64,000 nucleotides of DNA, taken from assembly GCF_026004055.1 (NCBI RefSeq), contig NZ_BPIJ01000002.1:963862-1027861 (forward strand), read 5' to 3'. Shown in pieces: positions 50,623 to 59,839 of the stretch; position 1 is the stretch's first letter, and every line of letters begins with the position of its first letter. Made by a program: the position numbers and the translations under genes. The notes under the pieces were generated by a model. That model made no database searches. It was not told the DNA's origin and saw nothing but the letters and a program-made list of their open reading frames with translations. This DNA is from Meiothermus sp. (lineage in GTDB: Bacteria > Deinococcota > Deinococci > Deinococcales > Thermaceae).

Positions 50623-51510
50623 TTGGAGTCAAACAGTAAACTACAGCTTGTGTATGCCCTTTCCCAGGCCTTGCGTTCGTTGCGCCAACACCTGACCAGC
50701 ACGCTGGCTACCTTTTTTACCGCCCTGGTATCGTTTTCGCTGTTGTTTTTGCTGGGATTGGTGCTATGGAACCTGGATCGGGTGGTGGCCTCCCTCGAGC
50801 GCGAACTAGAAGTGGCCGCTTTTCTCAAGCCGGGGGCCCAGGCCACCGCCATCCTGAACGAGATCAAGACCTGGCCTGAGGTGAGCGAGGCCAAGCTACA
50901 AACCAAGGAAGAGGCCCTGGCCATCCTTCAGCTCGACTACCCCTACCTGGCCCAGGCCCGGGAGTTCATCCAGAACCCTCTCCCCGACACCATCCGACTC
51001 AAACTGGCTGACCCCCAGGCCGTGCGCGAGGTGGGGCGGCGGGTGGCTCGGATGGAAGGGGTGGACGGTGTGGAGTACGGCGGCGCCCTCACCGAGCAAC
51101 TGGTGCGGGTGCTGGCGGGCTTGCGGGTGGCGGTCAATATCCTGATTGTGTTGCTGCTTCTGGACACCCTCTTTAGCGTGATGGGCACTATCCGGCTCTC
51201 CATCGAAAACCGCCGCGAGGAGCTGCGGGTGATGCAGCTGGTGGGGGCCACCCGGCGCTTTATCCAGGGGCCGTTTGTGGCCGAGGGTACCCTGCTCACC
51301 CTGGCCGCCGGCCTGGTGGCGTTGGGGCTGGGGGTTCTGTCGTATCGCTTTTTAGCTGAGGCGCTGCAAAACCTGCTGCCCTTCGTGCCGGTGCTGGCCG
51401 GAAGCGACCTGGCCAGGGCCGCGCTGGCCATGCTGGTGCTGGCGGTGTTGCTGGGGGCCACCGGGGCCTACCTGGCCAGCCGGGCCAACCTGCGGGAGGC
51501 GGACTTATGA
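50623..51510 (+). CDS. ftsX: cell-division ABC transporter permease FtsX
   Basis: A 295-residue protein with four helices: one N-terminal, a large extracytoplasmic loop (about 65-150), and three C-terminal helices. NRREELRVMQLVGATRRFIQGPFVAEGTLL is the family motif. It transmits ATP hydrolysis by FtsE to a periplasmic hydrolase activator. No FtsE gene is in front. Start TTG 50623; an in-frame GTG lies at 50650. The EnvC gene overlaps by 4 bp (ATGA). Confidence 0.92.
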   Translation: MESNSKLQLVYALSQALRSLRQHLTSTLATFFTALVSFSLLFLLGLVLWNLDRVVASLERELEVAAFLKPGAQATAILNEIKTWPEVSEAKLQTKEEALAILQLDYPYLAQAREFIQNPLPDTIRLKLADPQAVREVGRRVARMEGVDGVEYGGALTEQLVRVLAGLRVAVNILIVLLLLDTLFSVMGTIRLSIENRREELRVMQLVGATRRFIQGPFVAEGTLLTLAAGLVALGLGVLSYRFLAEALQNLLPFVPVLAGSDLARAALAMLVLAVLLGATGAYLASRANLREADL

Positions 51511-52889
51511 GGCAGGGGTCAGGGGTCAGGGGTCAGGGGTCGAAAAAGGGCAGCAGGCAACAGGTGTCGGGCTTTTACAGCCGTCTCAGACCTATCGCAC
51601 GAACTTTTTGGCTTACCACCGCTCTGCTCGCTTTCGGCTTTCAGCCCTGGGCCTTGGGCCAGCCCAACCTGAGCGAGCTTCAGCAGCAGGCCGAGCAAAA
51701 CCGGCGGTTGCAGCAGCTCCAGCAGCAGCGCATTGCCCAGCTCAACCGCGACCTGGCCAACCTCGATGCCGCGACCCGGCAGCAACTAGCCGAGTTGCGC
51801 CGCCTCGAGGCCGAGATCACCCGCCTCGAGCGTGAACGGGCCGAACTCACCCGGCAAATTGACCTGCTGGAAAGCCAAAAGAAACAGGCCGAGGCCCGCA
51901 TCGCCCGCCTGCAAAAGGAGCTCGAGGGCCTGCGCGAGCGGCTTTCGGCCTTGCTGCAAAGCCTGCACCGCGAACGGGCCGGGCGCTATCTGCCCCTTTT
52001 GCGGGCCGAGTCCTTCACCGATTTGTCGGTACGCAGCAAGTGGGTAGGGGTGCTGGGGCAGCACCAGACCGACCTGATGGAACGCATCAAGAACACCGTG
52101 CGCCAGCTCGAGGAGGAGCGCATACGGCTCGGGCTGCTGGTCGATACCCTGACCGAGCGCCGGGCCGAACGGCAGCAGCGCATCGCCGCCCTGGCGCAAA
52201 ACCGCCAGACCGTGCAACTGACCGTGGCCAACCTGCGCCAGCAGCAGGCCGGGCGGCAGGTTTTGCTGCGCGAGACCCTGCAAGCCCAGGCCCAGCTCCG
52301 GGCCGAGCTACAGGTGTTGCAGGGCCGCATTGCCGCCGAGTTGCGCCGCATTGCCGAGGAGCGCCGCAAAGCCGAGGAGGAACGCCGCCGCCGTGAGGCC
52401 GAGGAGCGCCGCCAGCGCGAGCGGGAGCTACAGGCCCGCCGCCAGCGCGAGGAGGCCGCCCGCCGCGAGCGCGAGACCGTGCGCGAGCTGCCCGCGGTTC
52501 CCCGCGAGGTGGTGGGGGCCTTGCAGTTTCCGGTGCGCGGGGGCCGGGTGGCCGAACCGTATGGGTTCCAGGGCAACGACTGGCAGACCCTCCAGGGCGC
52601 CGAGGCTTCCAGCCCCATTGTGGCCGCCGCGGATGGGGTGGTGATCGATAGCCTGTTTATTGCCAACCTGGGCTATACCCTGACCATCCGCCACTCCGAC
52701 CAGATTGCTACGCAGTATGTGAATGTGCTCGAGCCCCGGGTCTCGGTGGGTCAGCGGGTGGGGCAGGGCCAGGTGATTGGTTTCACCGGTGGAGGCGTGC
52801 TCATTCCCAGCGACCAGATGTGGTTCCGGGTGATTGTGATTGATAATAACGGCAATTTTCGCTACGTAGACCCGTCTCGCTATTACTGA
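51507..52889 (+). CDS. envC: EnvC-like murein hydrolase activator
   Basis: A 460-residue protein. Signal segment (LTTALLAFGFQPWALG), a long coiled coil (about 55-320, rich in Arg/Glu/Gln), then a degenerate LytM/M23 domain (about 345-460). The metal ligands of active M23 peptidases are largely absent, as expected for an activator. FtsX upstream is its known partner. The start ATG overlaps the ftsX stop; codons 2-12 are made of an AGGGGTC tandem repeat, so a start further on (GTG 51564) is possible. Confidence 0.9.
   Translation: MRQGSGVRGQGSKKGSRQQVSGFYSRLRPIARTFWLTTALLAFGFQPWALGQPNLSELQQQAEQNRRLQQLQQQRIAQLNRDLANLDAATRQQLAELRRLEAEITRLERERAELTRQIDLLESQKKQAEARIARLQKELEGLRERLSALLQSLHRERAGRYLPLLRAESFTDLSVRSKWVGVLGQHQTDLMERIKNTVRQLEEERIRLGLLVDTLTERRAERQQRIAALAQNRQTVQLTVANLRQQQAGRQVLLRETLQAQAQLRAELQVLQGRIAAELRRIAEERRKAEEERRRREAEERRQRERELQARRQREEAARRERETVRELPAVPREVVGALQFPVRGGRVAEPYGFQGNDWQTLQGAEASSPIVAAADGVVIDSLFIANLGYTLTIRHSDQIATQYVNVLEPRVSVGQRVGQGQVIGFTGGGVLIPSDQMWFRVIVIDNNGNFRYVDPSRYY
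51511..51541 (+). repeat. short tandem repeat (AGGGGTC)
   Basis: Four successive 7-bp units of AGGGGTC at the start of envC. A similar unit recurs at 42287-42300. Confidence 0.7.
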
Positions 52890-53054
52890 TCGCAGTTCCC
52901 ACCAAAAGGGCCCATGCGGTGGCTCGTATTGTAGTCCCTACAGCAAAAACCGCTTTAGGGACTATTCGTGGGTACCGCTCTGAAATCCAGGCTTTCTTGT
53001 TGCATGGGTGGCCGATGGCCAATTGTGTGTGGCTTCGGAGCGTTCCAAAAATGC

Positions 53055-53090
53055 AAAAGAGCCCCTGAACAAGTTCAGGGGCCCCTCTTT
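53055..53090. terminator. bidirectional rho-independent terminator
   Basis: CCCCTGAAC and GTTCAGGGG form a 9-bp stem with a 2-nt centre, flanked by AAAAGAG and CTCTTTT. It serves envC on the plus strand and tRNA-Ile on the minus strand. Confidence 0.9.
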
Positions 53091-53098
53091 TGTTGGGC

Positions 53099-53175
53099 TG
53101 GTGGGCGATCCGGGACTCGAACCCGGGACCTCACGCTTATCAGGCGTGTGCTCTAACCAGCTGAGCTAACCGCCC
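53099..53175 (-). tRNA. tRNA-Ile(GAU)
   Basis: Minus strand: acceptor GGGCGGT/ATCGCCC with one G-T pair, then A and encoded CCA. Anticodon loop CTGATAA gives anticodon GAU. D arm AGCTCAGCTGGTTAGAGC and T arm CCCGGGTTCGAGTCCCGG are canonical. Confidence 0.97.
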
Positions 53176-53190
53176 CCACAGCGAGTAATG

Positions 53191-53219
53191 AGTATAGCGG
53201 TGGCATTGCGGGAGGTCAA
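53191..53219 (-). promoter_or_regulatory. promoter of tRNA-Ile(GAU)
   Basis: On the minus strand TTGACC (53214-53219) and TATACT (53191-53196) are separated by 17 bp. Confidence 0.75.
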
Positions 53220-53228
53220 GCCAACGTG

Positions 53229-53257
53229 TTGACGATTCGGCCCTGGGCCGCTAGACT
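53229..53257 (+). promoter_or_regulatory. promoter of tRNA-Pro(GGG)
   Basis: TTGACG (53229-53234) and TAGACT (53252-53257) are separated by 17 bp; the tRNA begins 40 bp later. It is back-to-back with the tRNA-Ile promoter, with 9 bp between the -35 boxes. Confidence 0.65.
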
Positions 53258-53297
53258 TGACTTTGCGCCTGCGGCCTTAGCCCAGGTTCCACAGTTT

Positions 53298-53374
53298 CGA
53301 GGCGTAGCGCAGCTTGGTAGCGCACACCCTTGGGGTGGGTGTGGTCGGAGGTTCAAATCCTCTCGCCTCGACCA
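53298..53374 (+). tRNA. tRNA-Pro(GGG)
   Basis: Acceptor CGAGGCG/CGCCTCG, then A and encoded CCA (53372-53374). Anticodon stem CACCC/GGGTG with loop TTGGGGT, anticodon GGG. T arm GGAGGTTCAAATCCTC. Confidence 0.96.
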
Positions 53375-53519
53375 GAAGAAAAGCCGTTTGGGAAAGATGC
53401 CGGGCAACTGCCCAGTTCAACCCACACGGCTTTTCGTTTTGGTCTGAAAACCGGTTTAGAGTCTGTGTTGTAATGCCCCGGTAACAGCCCATTTCTATTT
53501 TGAAGTGAAAGGGAACCCT

Positions 53520-53966
53520 ATGACCACGCAGCTTGGGCGTTGGGAGCATTTTTACCACCAGGCCGACGTGGGGGTGCGGGGTATAGGCCCCACCCTGGAC
53601 ATAGCCTTTGAACAGGTAGCCCTGGCCCTCACCGCCGTGGTGACCGATCCCGCCCGGGTGCGGCCCATCCAGGCGGTGGAGATCGAGTGCGAGGCCAGCC
53701 GGGTCTCGCTGTTGCTGGTGGACTGGCTCAACCGGCTCATTTACGAGATGGCCACCCGCCGGATGCTATTTAGCCGTTTTGAGGTGCACGTAAGCCCGCC
53801 CGACTTGGGAGGCGCTTTGAGCCTGTATGCGCGGGCCTGGGGGGAGCCCGTAGACCCCGAGCGGCACCAACCCGCGGTGGAGGTGAAGGGGGCTACGTAC
53901 AGCGAACTCGAGGTCGCCCAAAACCAGGAGGGCCACTGGGTAGTGCAGTGTGTGGTGGACGTCTGA
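53520..53966 (+). CDS. archease, activator of RtcB
   Basis: About 148 residues. The N-terminal [27 protein letters not shown] carries the conserved Asp of archease (H-x-A-D-V). C-terminal [11 protein letters not shown] is near the family end. It speeds guanylylation of RtcB. ATG 53520 with AAAGGGA upstream is preferred over GTG 53505. RtcB follows 9 bp later. Confidence 0.94.
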   Translation: MTTQLGRWEHFYHQADVGVRGIGPTLDIAFEQVALALTAVVTDPARVRPIQAVEIECEASRVSLLLVDWLNRLIYEMATRRMLFSRFEVHVSPPDLGGALSLYARAWGEPVDPERHQPAVEVKGATYSELEVAQNQEGHWVVQCVVDV

Positions 53967-53975
53967 GGAGGGGGT

Positions 53976-55403
53976 ATGGACACAACCCGCCTGATCCAAA
54001 AATCTGAGTACGAGTGGTGGCTTCCGGCCACCCCGCCCATGCGCGTACCGGGCATTCTGTACGCCAGCGAGGCGCTGTTGCGCGAAATGGACGACAAGGT
54101 GCTCGAGCAGATGGCCAACGTGGCCAGCCTGCCGGGAATTGTGCAGGCCGTGTATGCCATGCCCGATGCCCACTGGGGGTACGGGTTTCCCATCGGGGGC
54201 GTGGCGGCCTTTCGGGAGGAAGACGGCGTGGTCTCGGCAGGAGGAGTGGGGTTCGACATCTCCTGTGGGGTGCGTACCCTGCACACCGGCCTGACCGTGG
54301 ACGAGATTGAGCCCATCAAGGAAAACCTGGCCCAGGGCCTCTTTCGCCACGTACCGGCAGGGGTAGGCAGCGTGGGCAAGATTCATCTGGAACCCGCCGA
54401 GATGGATGCGATGCTGCAAGGCGGGGCCGAGTGGGCGGTCAAGCGCGGCTACGGCAGGCGCGAAGACCTCGAGCGCATCGAGGAGCATGGCCGCATGGAA
54501 GGGGCCCGGCCCGAGATGGTCTCCGAGCAGGCCAAGCGCCGGCAGGCCGACGAGATGGGCACCCTGGGATCGGGCAACCATTACCTCGAGGTGCAGCAGG
54601 TGACCGAGGTGTATGACCCAAGCGTGGCCGATGCTTTTGGGGTGGCGGTGGGCGATGTGCTGGTCAGCATCCACAGCGGCTCGAGGGGGCTGGGCCACCA
54701 GGTCGCCACCGACTACAGCAAGCGCATGATCGAGGCCGCCCACAAGTACGGCCTGGAACTGGCCGACCTCGAGCTCGCCTGTGCCCCCATCCAGTCCGAG
54801 GAGGGCCAGGCCTACCTGGGGGCCATGCGGGCGGCCATCAACTGCGCCCTAGCCAACCGGCAGATCCTGACCCACCTGGCCCGCGAAGCCTTCGCCTACC
54901 TCTTGCCCAAGGCCGACTTGCGCCTGATTTACGACGTCTCGCACAACACCGCCAAGCTCGAGGAGCACCTGATCGAGGGAAAGCCAGCGCGGCTCTACGT
55001 TCACCGCAAGGGGGCCACCCGCGCCTTCGGCCCCGGCCACCCGGCGCTACCCGAGGCCTTCCAAGCCGTGGGTCAGCCGGTGCTGATTGGGGGAACCATG
55101 GGCACCGCCTCCTACATCCTGGTGGGCACGCCCGAGGGCGAGGCCAGATCGCTTAGCTCCTCCTGCCACGGGGCCGGACGGGCCCTGAGCCGCCATCAGG
55201 CCCTCAAGCAGTGGCGGGGCAAGGAAGTGGTGCGGGAACTGGGCCAGCGGGGCATCATCGTGCGCAGCCCTTCTCCCAGGGGCGTGGCCGAGGAAGCCCC
55301 CGGTGCCTACAAGGACGTGGCCGCCGTGGTAGACGCCGCGCACGCGGCGGGGCTCTCGCGCAAGGTAGCCCGGCTCGAGCCCCTCATCTGCATCAAGGGA
55401 TAG
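53976..55403 (+). CDS. rtcB: RNA-splicing ligase RtcB
   Basis: A 475-residue GTP-dependent RNA ligase that joins 2',3'-cyclic phosphate (or 3'-phosphate) and 5'-OH RNA ends. FDISCGVRT (Asp94, Cys97) binds the manganese ions; GSGNHYLEVQ binds metal and guanine; the His in SSSCHGAGRALSR is the guanylylated nucleophile. AGGAGGG precedes the ATG. Two tRNA genes lie just upstream. Bacterial RtcB is thought to repair or process RNA, including damaged tRNA. Confidence 0.97.
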   Translation: MDTTRLIQKSEYEWWLPATPPMRVPGILYASEALLREMDDKVLEQMANVASLPGIVQAVYAMPDAHWGYGFPIGGVAAFREEDGVVSAGGVGFDISCGVRTLHTGLTVDEIEPIKENLAQGLFRHVPAGVGSVGKIHLEPAEMDAMLQGGAEWAVKRGYGRREDLERIEEHGRMEGARPEMVSEQAKRRQADEMGTLGSGNHYLEVQQVTEVYDPSVADAFGVAVGDVLVSIHSGSRGLGHQVATDYSKRMIEAAHKYGLELADLELACAPIQSEEGQAYLGAMRAAINCALANRQILTHLAREAFAYLLPKADLRLIYDVSHNTAKLEEHLIEGKPARLYVHRKGATRAFGPGHPALPEAFQAVGQPVLIGGTMGTASYILVGTPEGEARSLSSSCHGAGRALSRHQALKQWRGKEVVRELGQRGIIVRSPSPRGVAEEAPGAYKDVAAVVDAAHAAGLSRKVARLEPLICIKG

Positions 55404-55405
55404 CC

Positions 55406-55996
55406 TTACGGGAGGCTTTTGAGCCACTGCTGATACTGCTCGATCTCGCGGCTTTGAACCGCGATGACCCCCTGGCAGAAGCGCTTGAGTTCGGCCCGGG
55501 CGGCCTTCTGCAAGCAGATTTGGGACATATTCACCGCGTCTTGGTGGTGGGGAATCATGCCCTCCAAAAAGGCTCGGTCTACCGGCATCTGGTGGCCGGG
55601 CATGGCCTGCATGCCCATCATGGAAGCCTCCATCATGGGCTTCATATCGTCCCGCATCATCTGCATGTAGCGCTGGCTGGGGGCTGCGCCATACCAGGCC
55701 TTGAGCCAGGCCGTGAGCTGGGCGATTTCCTTGTTCTGCACGGCCACGATTTCCTGGGCGGCCTTGCGGATGCGGGCGTCTTTGGAGACCTTCAGTATGG
55801 CCCCCGCCATCTCCACCGCGCCTTTGTGGTGCTCAATCATCATGGACATATAGGCGATGTCAAACTCCTTGCCCGAGAGCCTGCCCAGCTCGGCCATGGA
55901 CTGCATAGCCATGCTCCCGTGGGCGCTGTGGTCGGTCTGGGCCAGGCCCCACCCGAGCAGCAGGGCCGCTACAAAGCCGAAAATTTTTGCGTGCAT
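55406..55996 (-). CDS. secreted DUF305 protein (first copy)
   Basis: About 196 residues: signal peptide (MHAKIFGFVAALLLGWGLAQ), then two DUF305 half-domains with MIEHHKGAVEMA and MIPHHQDAVNMS. The His-His-x2-Ala and Met residues look like metal ligands. AAGGAGG precedes ATG 55996. It is last in the copZ-csoR-copA operon, 87 bp after copA. DUF305 proteins often occur near copper genes; their function is not established. A second copy (59238-59804) sits at the end of the other ATPase operon. Confidence 0.88.
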   Translation of the reverse strand: MHAKIFGFVAALLLGWGLAQTDHSAHGSMAMQSMAELGRLSGKEFDIAYMSMMIEHHKGAVEMAGAILKVSKDARIRKAAQEIVAVQNKEIAQLTAWLKAWYGAAPSQRYMQMMRDDMKPMMEASMMGMQAMPGHQMPVDRAFLEGMIPHHQDAVNMSQICLQKAARAELKRFCQGVIAVQSREIEQYQQWLKSLP

Positions 55997-56083
55997 AGGT
56001 GCCTCCTTAGAGATGAACTTGTTACTGACCCGTAAGCGGGCGTTAGCTATCTGCGTTGATTGGGGGGCTTCCACTGAAAAAGC

Positions 56084-58585
<2,502 letters not shown>

Positions 58586-58636
58586 AACGTCAATGGCTGA
58601 TAGTTTATGGTCAATAGCCAGAGAAACCCCATGCGG

Positions 58637-58921
58637 CTACCGATACTTCAGCACCTCCATCAACTCCTCGACCATCCGGTGTGTGTCGCCCCGCAGCGCG
58701 GCGCTGGCCACGTGGTGCTCGAGGTGGCTCTTGAGCACCATATCCCCCACCTTGTCCAAAGCCCCCTGCACCGCCTTGATTTGCTTTAGGACGTCCACAC
58801 AGTAGGGCTCGCCCTCGAGCATCTTGAGGATGCCCTCGAGGTGTCCCTTGGCCGAGAGCAGGCGGTTGCGGGCCTCCTGCCGCACCTTGGGGTCGAGGTG
58901 CAGGGTATGTTCGTGGATCAT
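58637..58921 (-). CDS. csoR: copper-sensing repressor CsoR
   Basis: A 94-residue four-helix repressor of the DUF156 family. Copper ligands fall at Cys41 (PYCVDV), His66 and His70 (KSHLEHHV). This C-H-H set is the one reported for Thermus thermophilus CsoR and differs from the C-H-C of Mycobacterium. It binds DNA until Cu(I) arrives. The ATG lies 1 bp after the copZ stop. A candidate operator is upstream of copZ. Confidence 0.96.
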   Translation of the reverse strand: MIHEHTLHLDPKVRQEARNRLLSAKGHLEGILKMLEGEPYCVDVLKQIKAVQGALDKVGDMVLKSHLEHHVASAALRGDTHRMVEELMEVLKYR

Positions 58922-58922
58922 C

Positions 58923-59123
58923 TCAGGCCACCCGGGCGGTGTAGCCCTCTTCTTCTATCGCCTCGATCAGTTTTTCCACCGGTGCGCTGCCGCTTACGGT
59001 GGCCCGACCCTCTTGCAGCGAGACTTCTACCCGCTCCACGCCCGCTACCTTCTTCAGGGCTTCGGTGACGTGCCGCACGCAGTTGTTGCAGCTCATACCT
59101 TCGACTTTGAGTTCGGTGGTCAT
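58923..59123 (-). CDS. copZ: copper chaperone CopZ
   Basis: A 66-residue single heavy-metal domain: VEGMSCNNCVRHV with CxxC at Cys12/15. It carries Cu(I) to CopA. Order copZ-csoR-copA is the same as reported for Thermus. GGAGGT precedes the ATG. Confidence 0.96.
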   Translation of the reverse strand: MTTELKVEGMSCNNCVRHVTEALKKVAGVERVEVSLQEGRATVSGSAPVEKLIEAIEEEGYTARVA

Positions 59124-59135
59124 TCGTTACCTCCA

Positions 59136-59191
59136 TTCCCTCCAGGAGAGGGGTACAGACCTAGCTTAGGCCCCCTGTCGGATGAAGTCAA
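59136..59191 (-). promoter_or_regulatory. copZ promoter with candidate CsoR operator
   Basis: On the minus strand TTGACT (59186-59191) and TAAGCT (59163-59168) are separated by 17 bp. CCCTC-CAGGA-GAGGG (59138-59152) extends to TTCC...GGGGTA and lies just after the expected transcription start. CsoR operators are G/C-rich inverted repeats of this form, so binding here would block transcription. Confidence 0.6.
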
Positions 59192-59220
59192 CCCCACCCG
59201 AGGAGGGGTGGGGGGGGGGG
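59192..59220. repeat. GC stem-loop with run of eleven G
   Basis: CCCCACCC (59192-59199) pairs with GGGTGGGG (59206-59213); the G-run spans 59210-59220. It sits between the second DUF305 gene and the copZ -35 box. It could end the upstream operon; the G-run is prone to slippage. Confidence 0.5.
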
Positions 59221-59237
59221 TGACGACTACCCTTGGT

Positions 59238-59804
59238 TCAGAGGGATTGAAGCCACCGCCGGTACTGCTCGATCTCCCTGGCCTGTACGTCGATCACGCC
59301 CTGGGCGAAGCGCCTGAGCTCCGCCTTGGCAACCTTTTTCAGGGCCAGCTTGGACATGTCGATGGCGTCTTGGTGGTGGGGGATCATGCCCTCCAAAAAG
59401 GCCCGGTCGGGATTTTGGCCTTTCATGCCCGTCATGGCGGTGTCCATCATGGTCTTCATGTCACCGCGCATCATGTCCATGTACGTCCGGGAGGGAGCCA
59501 GGCCGTACCAGCCCTTGAGCCAGGTGGTGAGCTGGGTGATTTCCCTGTTCTGCACGGTGATGATGTCCTGGGCCGCTTTGCGGACGCGGGCGTCCTTCGA
59601 TACCTTGAGCACCGCCTGGGCCATCTCCACCGCGCCCTGGTGGTGCTCGATCATCATGGACATGTAGGCGATGTCGAAGCCCTTGCCCGAGAGCTTCTCG
59701 AGCGCTCCCATGCTCTTCATGGGCATCCCGCCGTGCTGGGCGTGATCGGCTTGAGCCAGGGCTAGGCCCAGGGCGAGTGTGAGTGCCACGATACTTCGTA
59801 CCAT
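59238..59804 (-). CDS. secreted DUF305 protein (second copy)
   Basis: About 188 residues: signal peptide (MVRSIVALTLALGLALAQ) and two half-domains with MIEHHQGAVEMAQ and MIPHHQDAIDMS. Strongly similar to the first copy across its length (GKEFDIAYMSMMIEHH-type block) but lacking the MPGHQMPV insert. GGAGGT precedes ATG 59804. It follows the CopB-like gene by 35 bp, so each P1B ATPase in this locus is followed by a DUF305 gene. Confidence 0.88.
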   Translation of the reverse strand: MVRSIVALTLALGLALAQADHAQHGGMPMKSMGALEKLSGKGFDIAYMSMMIEHHQGAVEMAQAVLKVSKDARVRKAAQDIITVQNREITQLTTWLKGWYGLAPSRTYMDMMRGDMKTMMDTAMTGMKGQNPDRAFLEGMIPHHQDAIDMSKLALKKVAKAELRRFAQGVIDVQAREIEQYRRWLQSL

Positions 59805-59839
59805 CTCATACCTCCGTGCAAGATGGTGGGGGGCTTGTG

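Noticed and set aside
53277..53558. Minus-strand frame over tRNA-Pro ending with VEARGFEPPTTPTP
   Set aside because: This is the well-known false translation of tRNA antisense.
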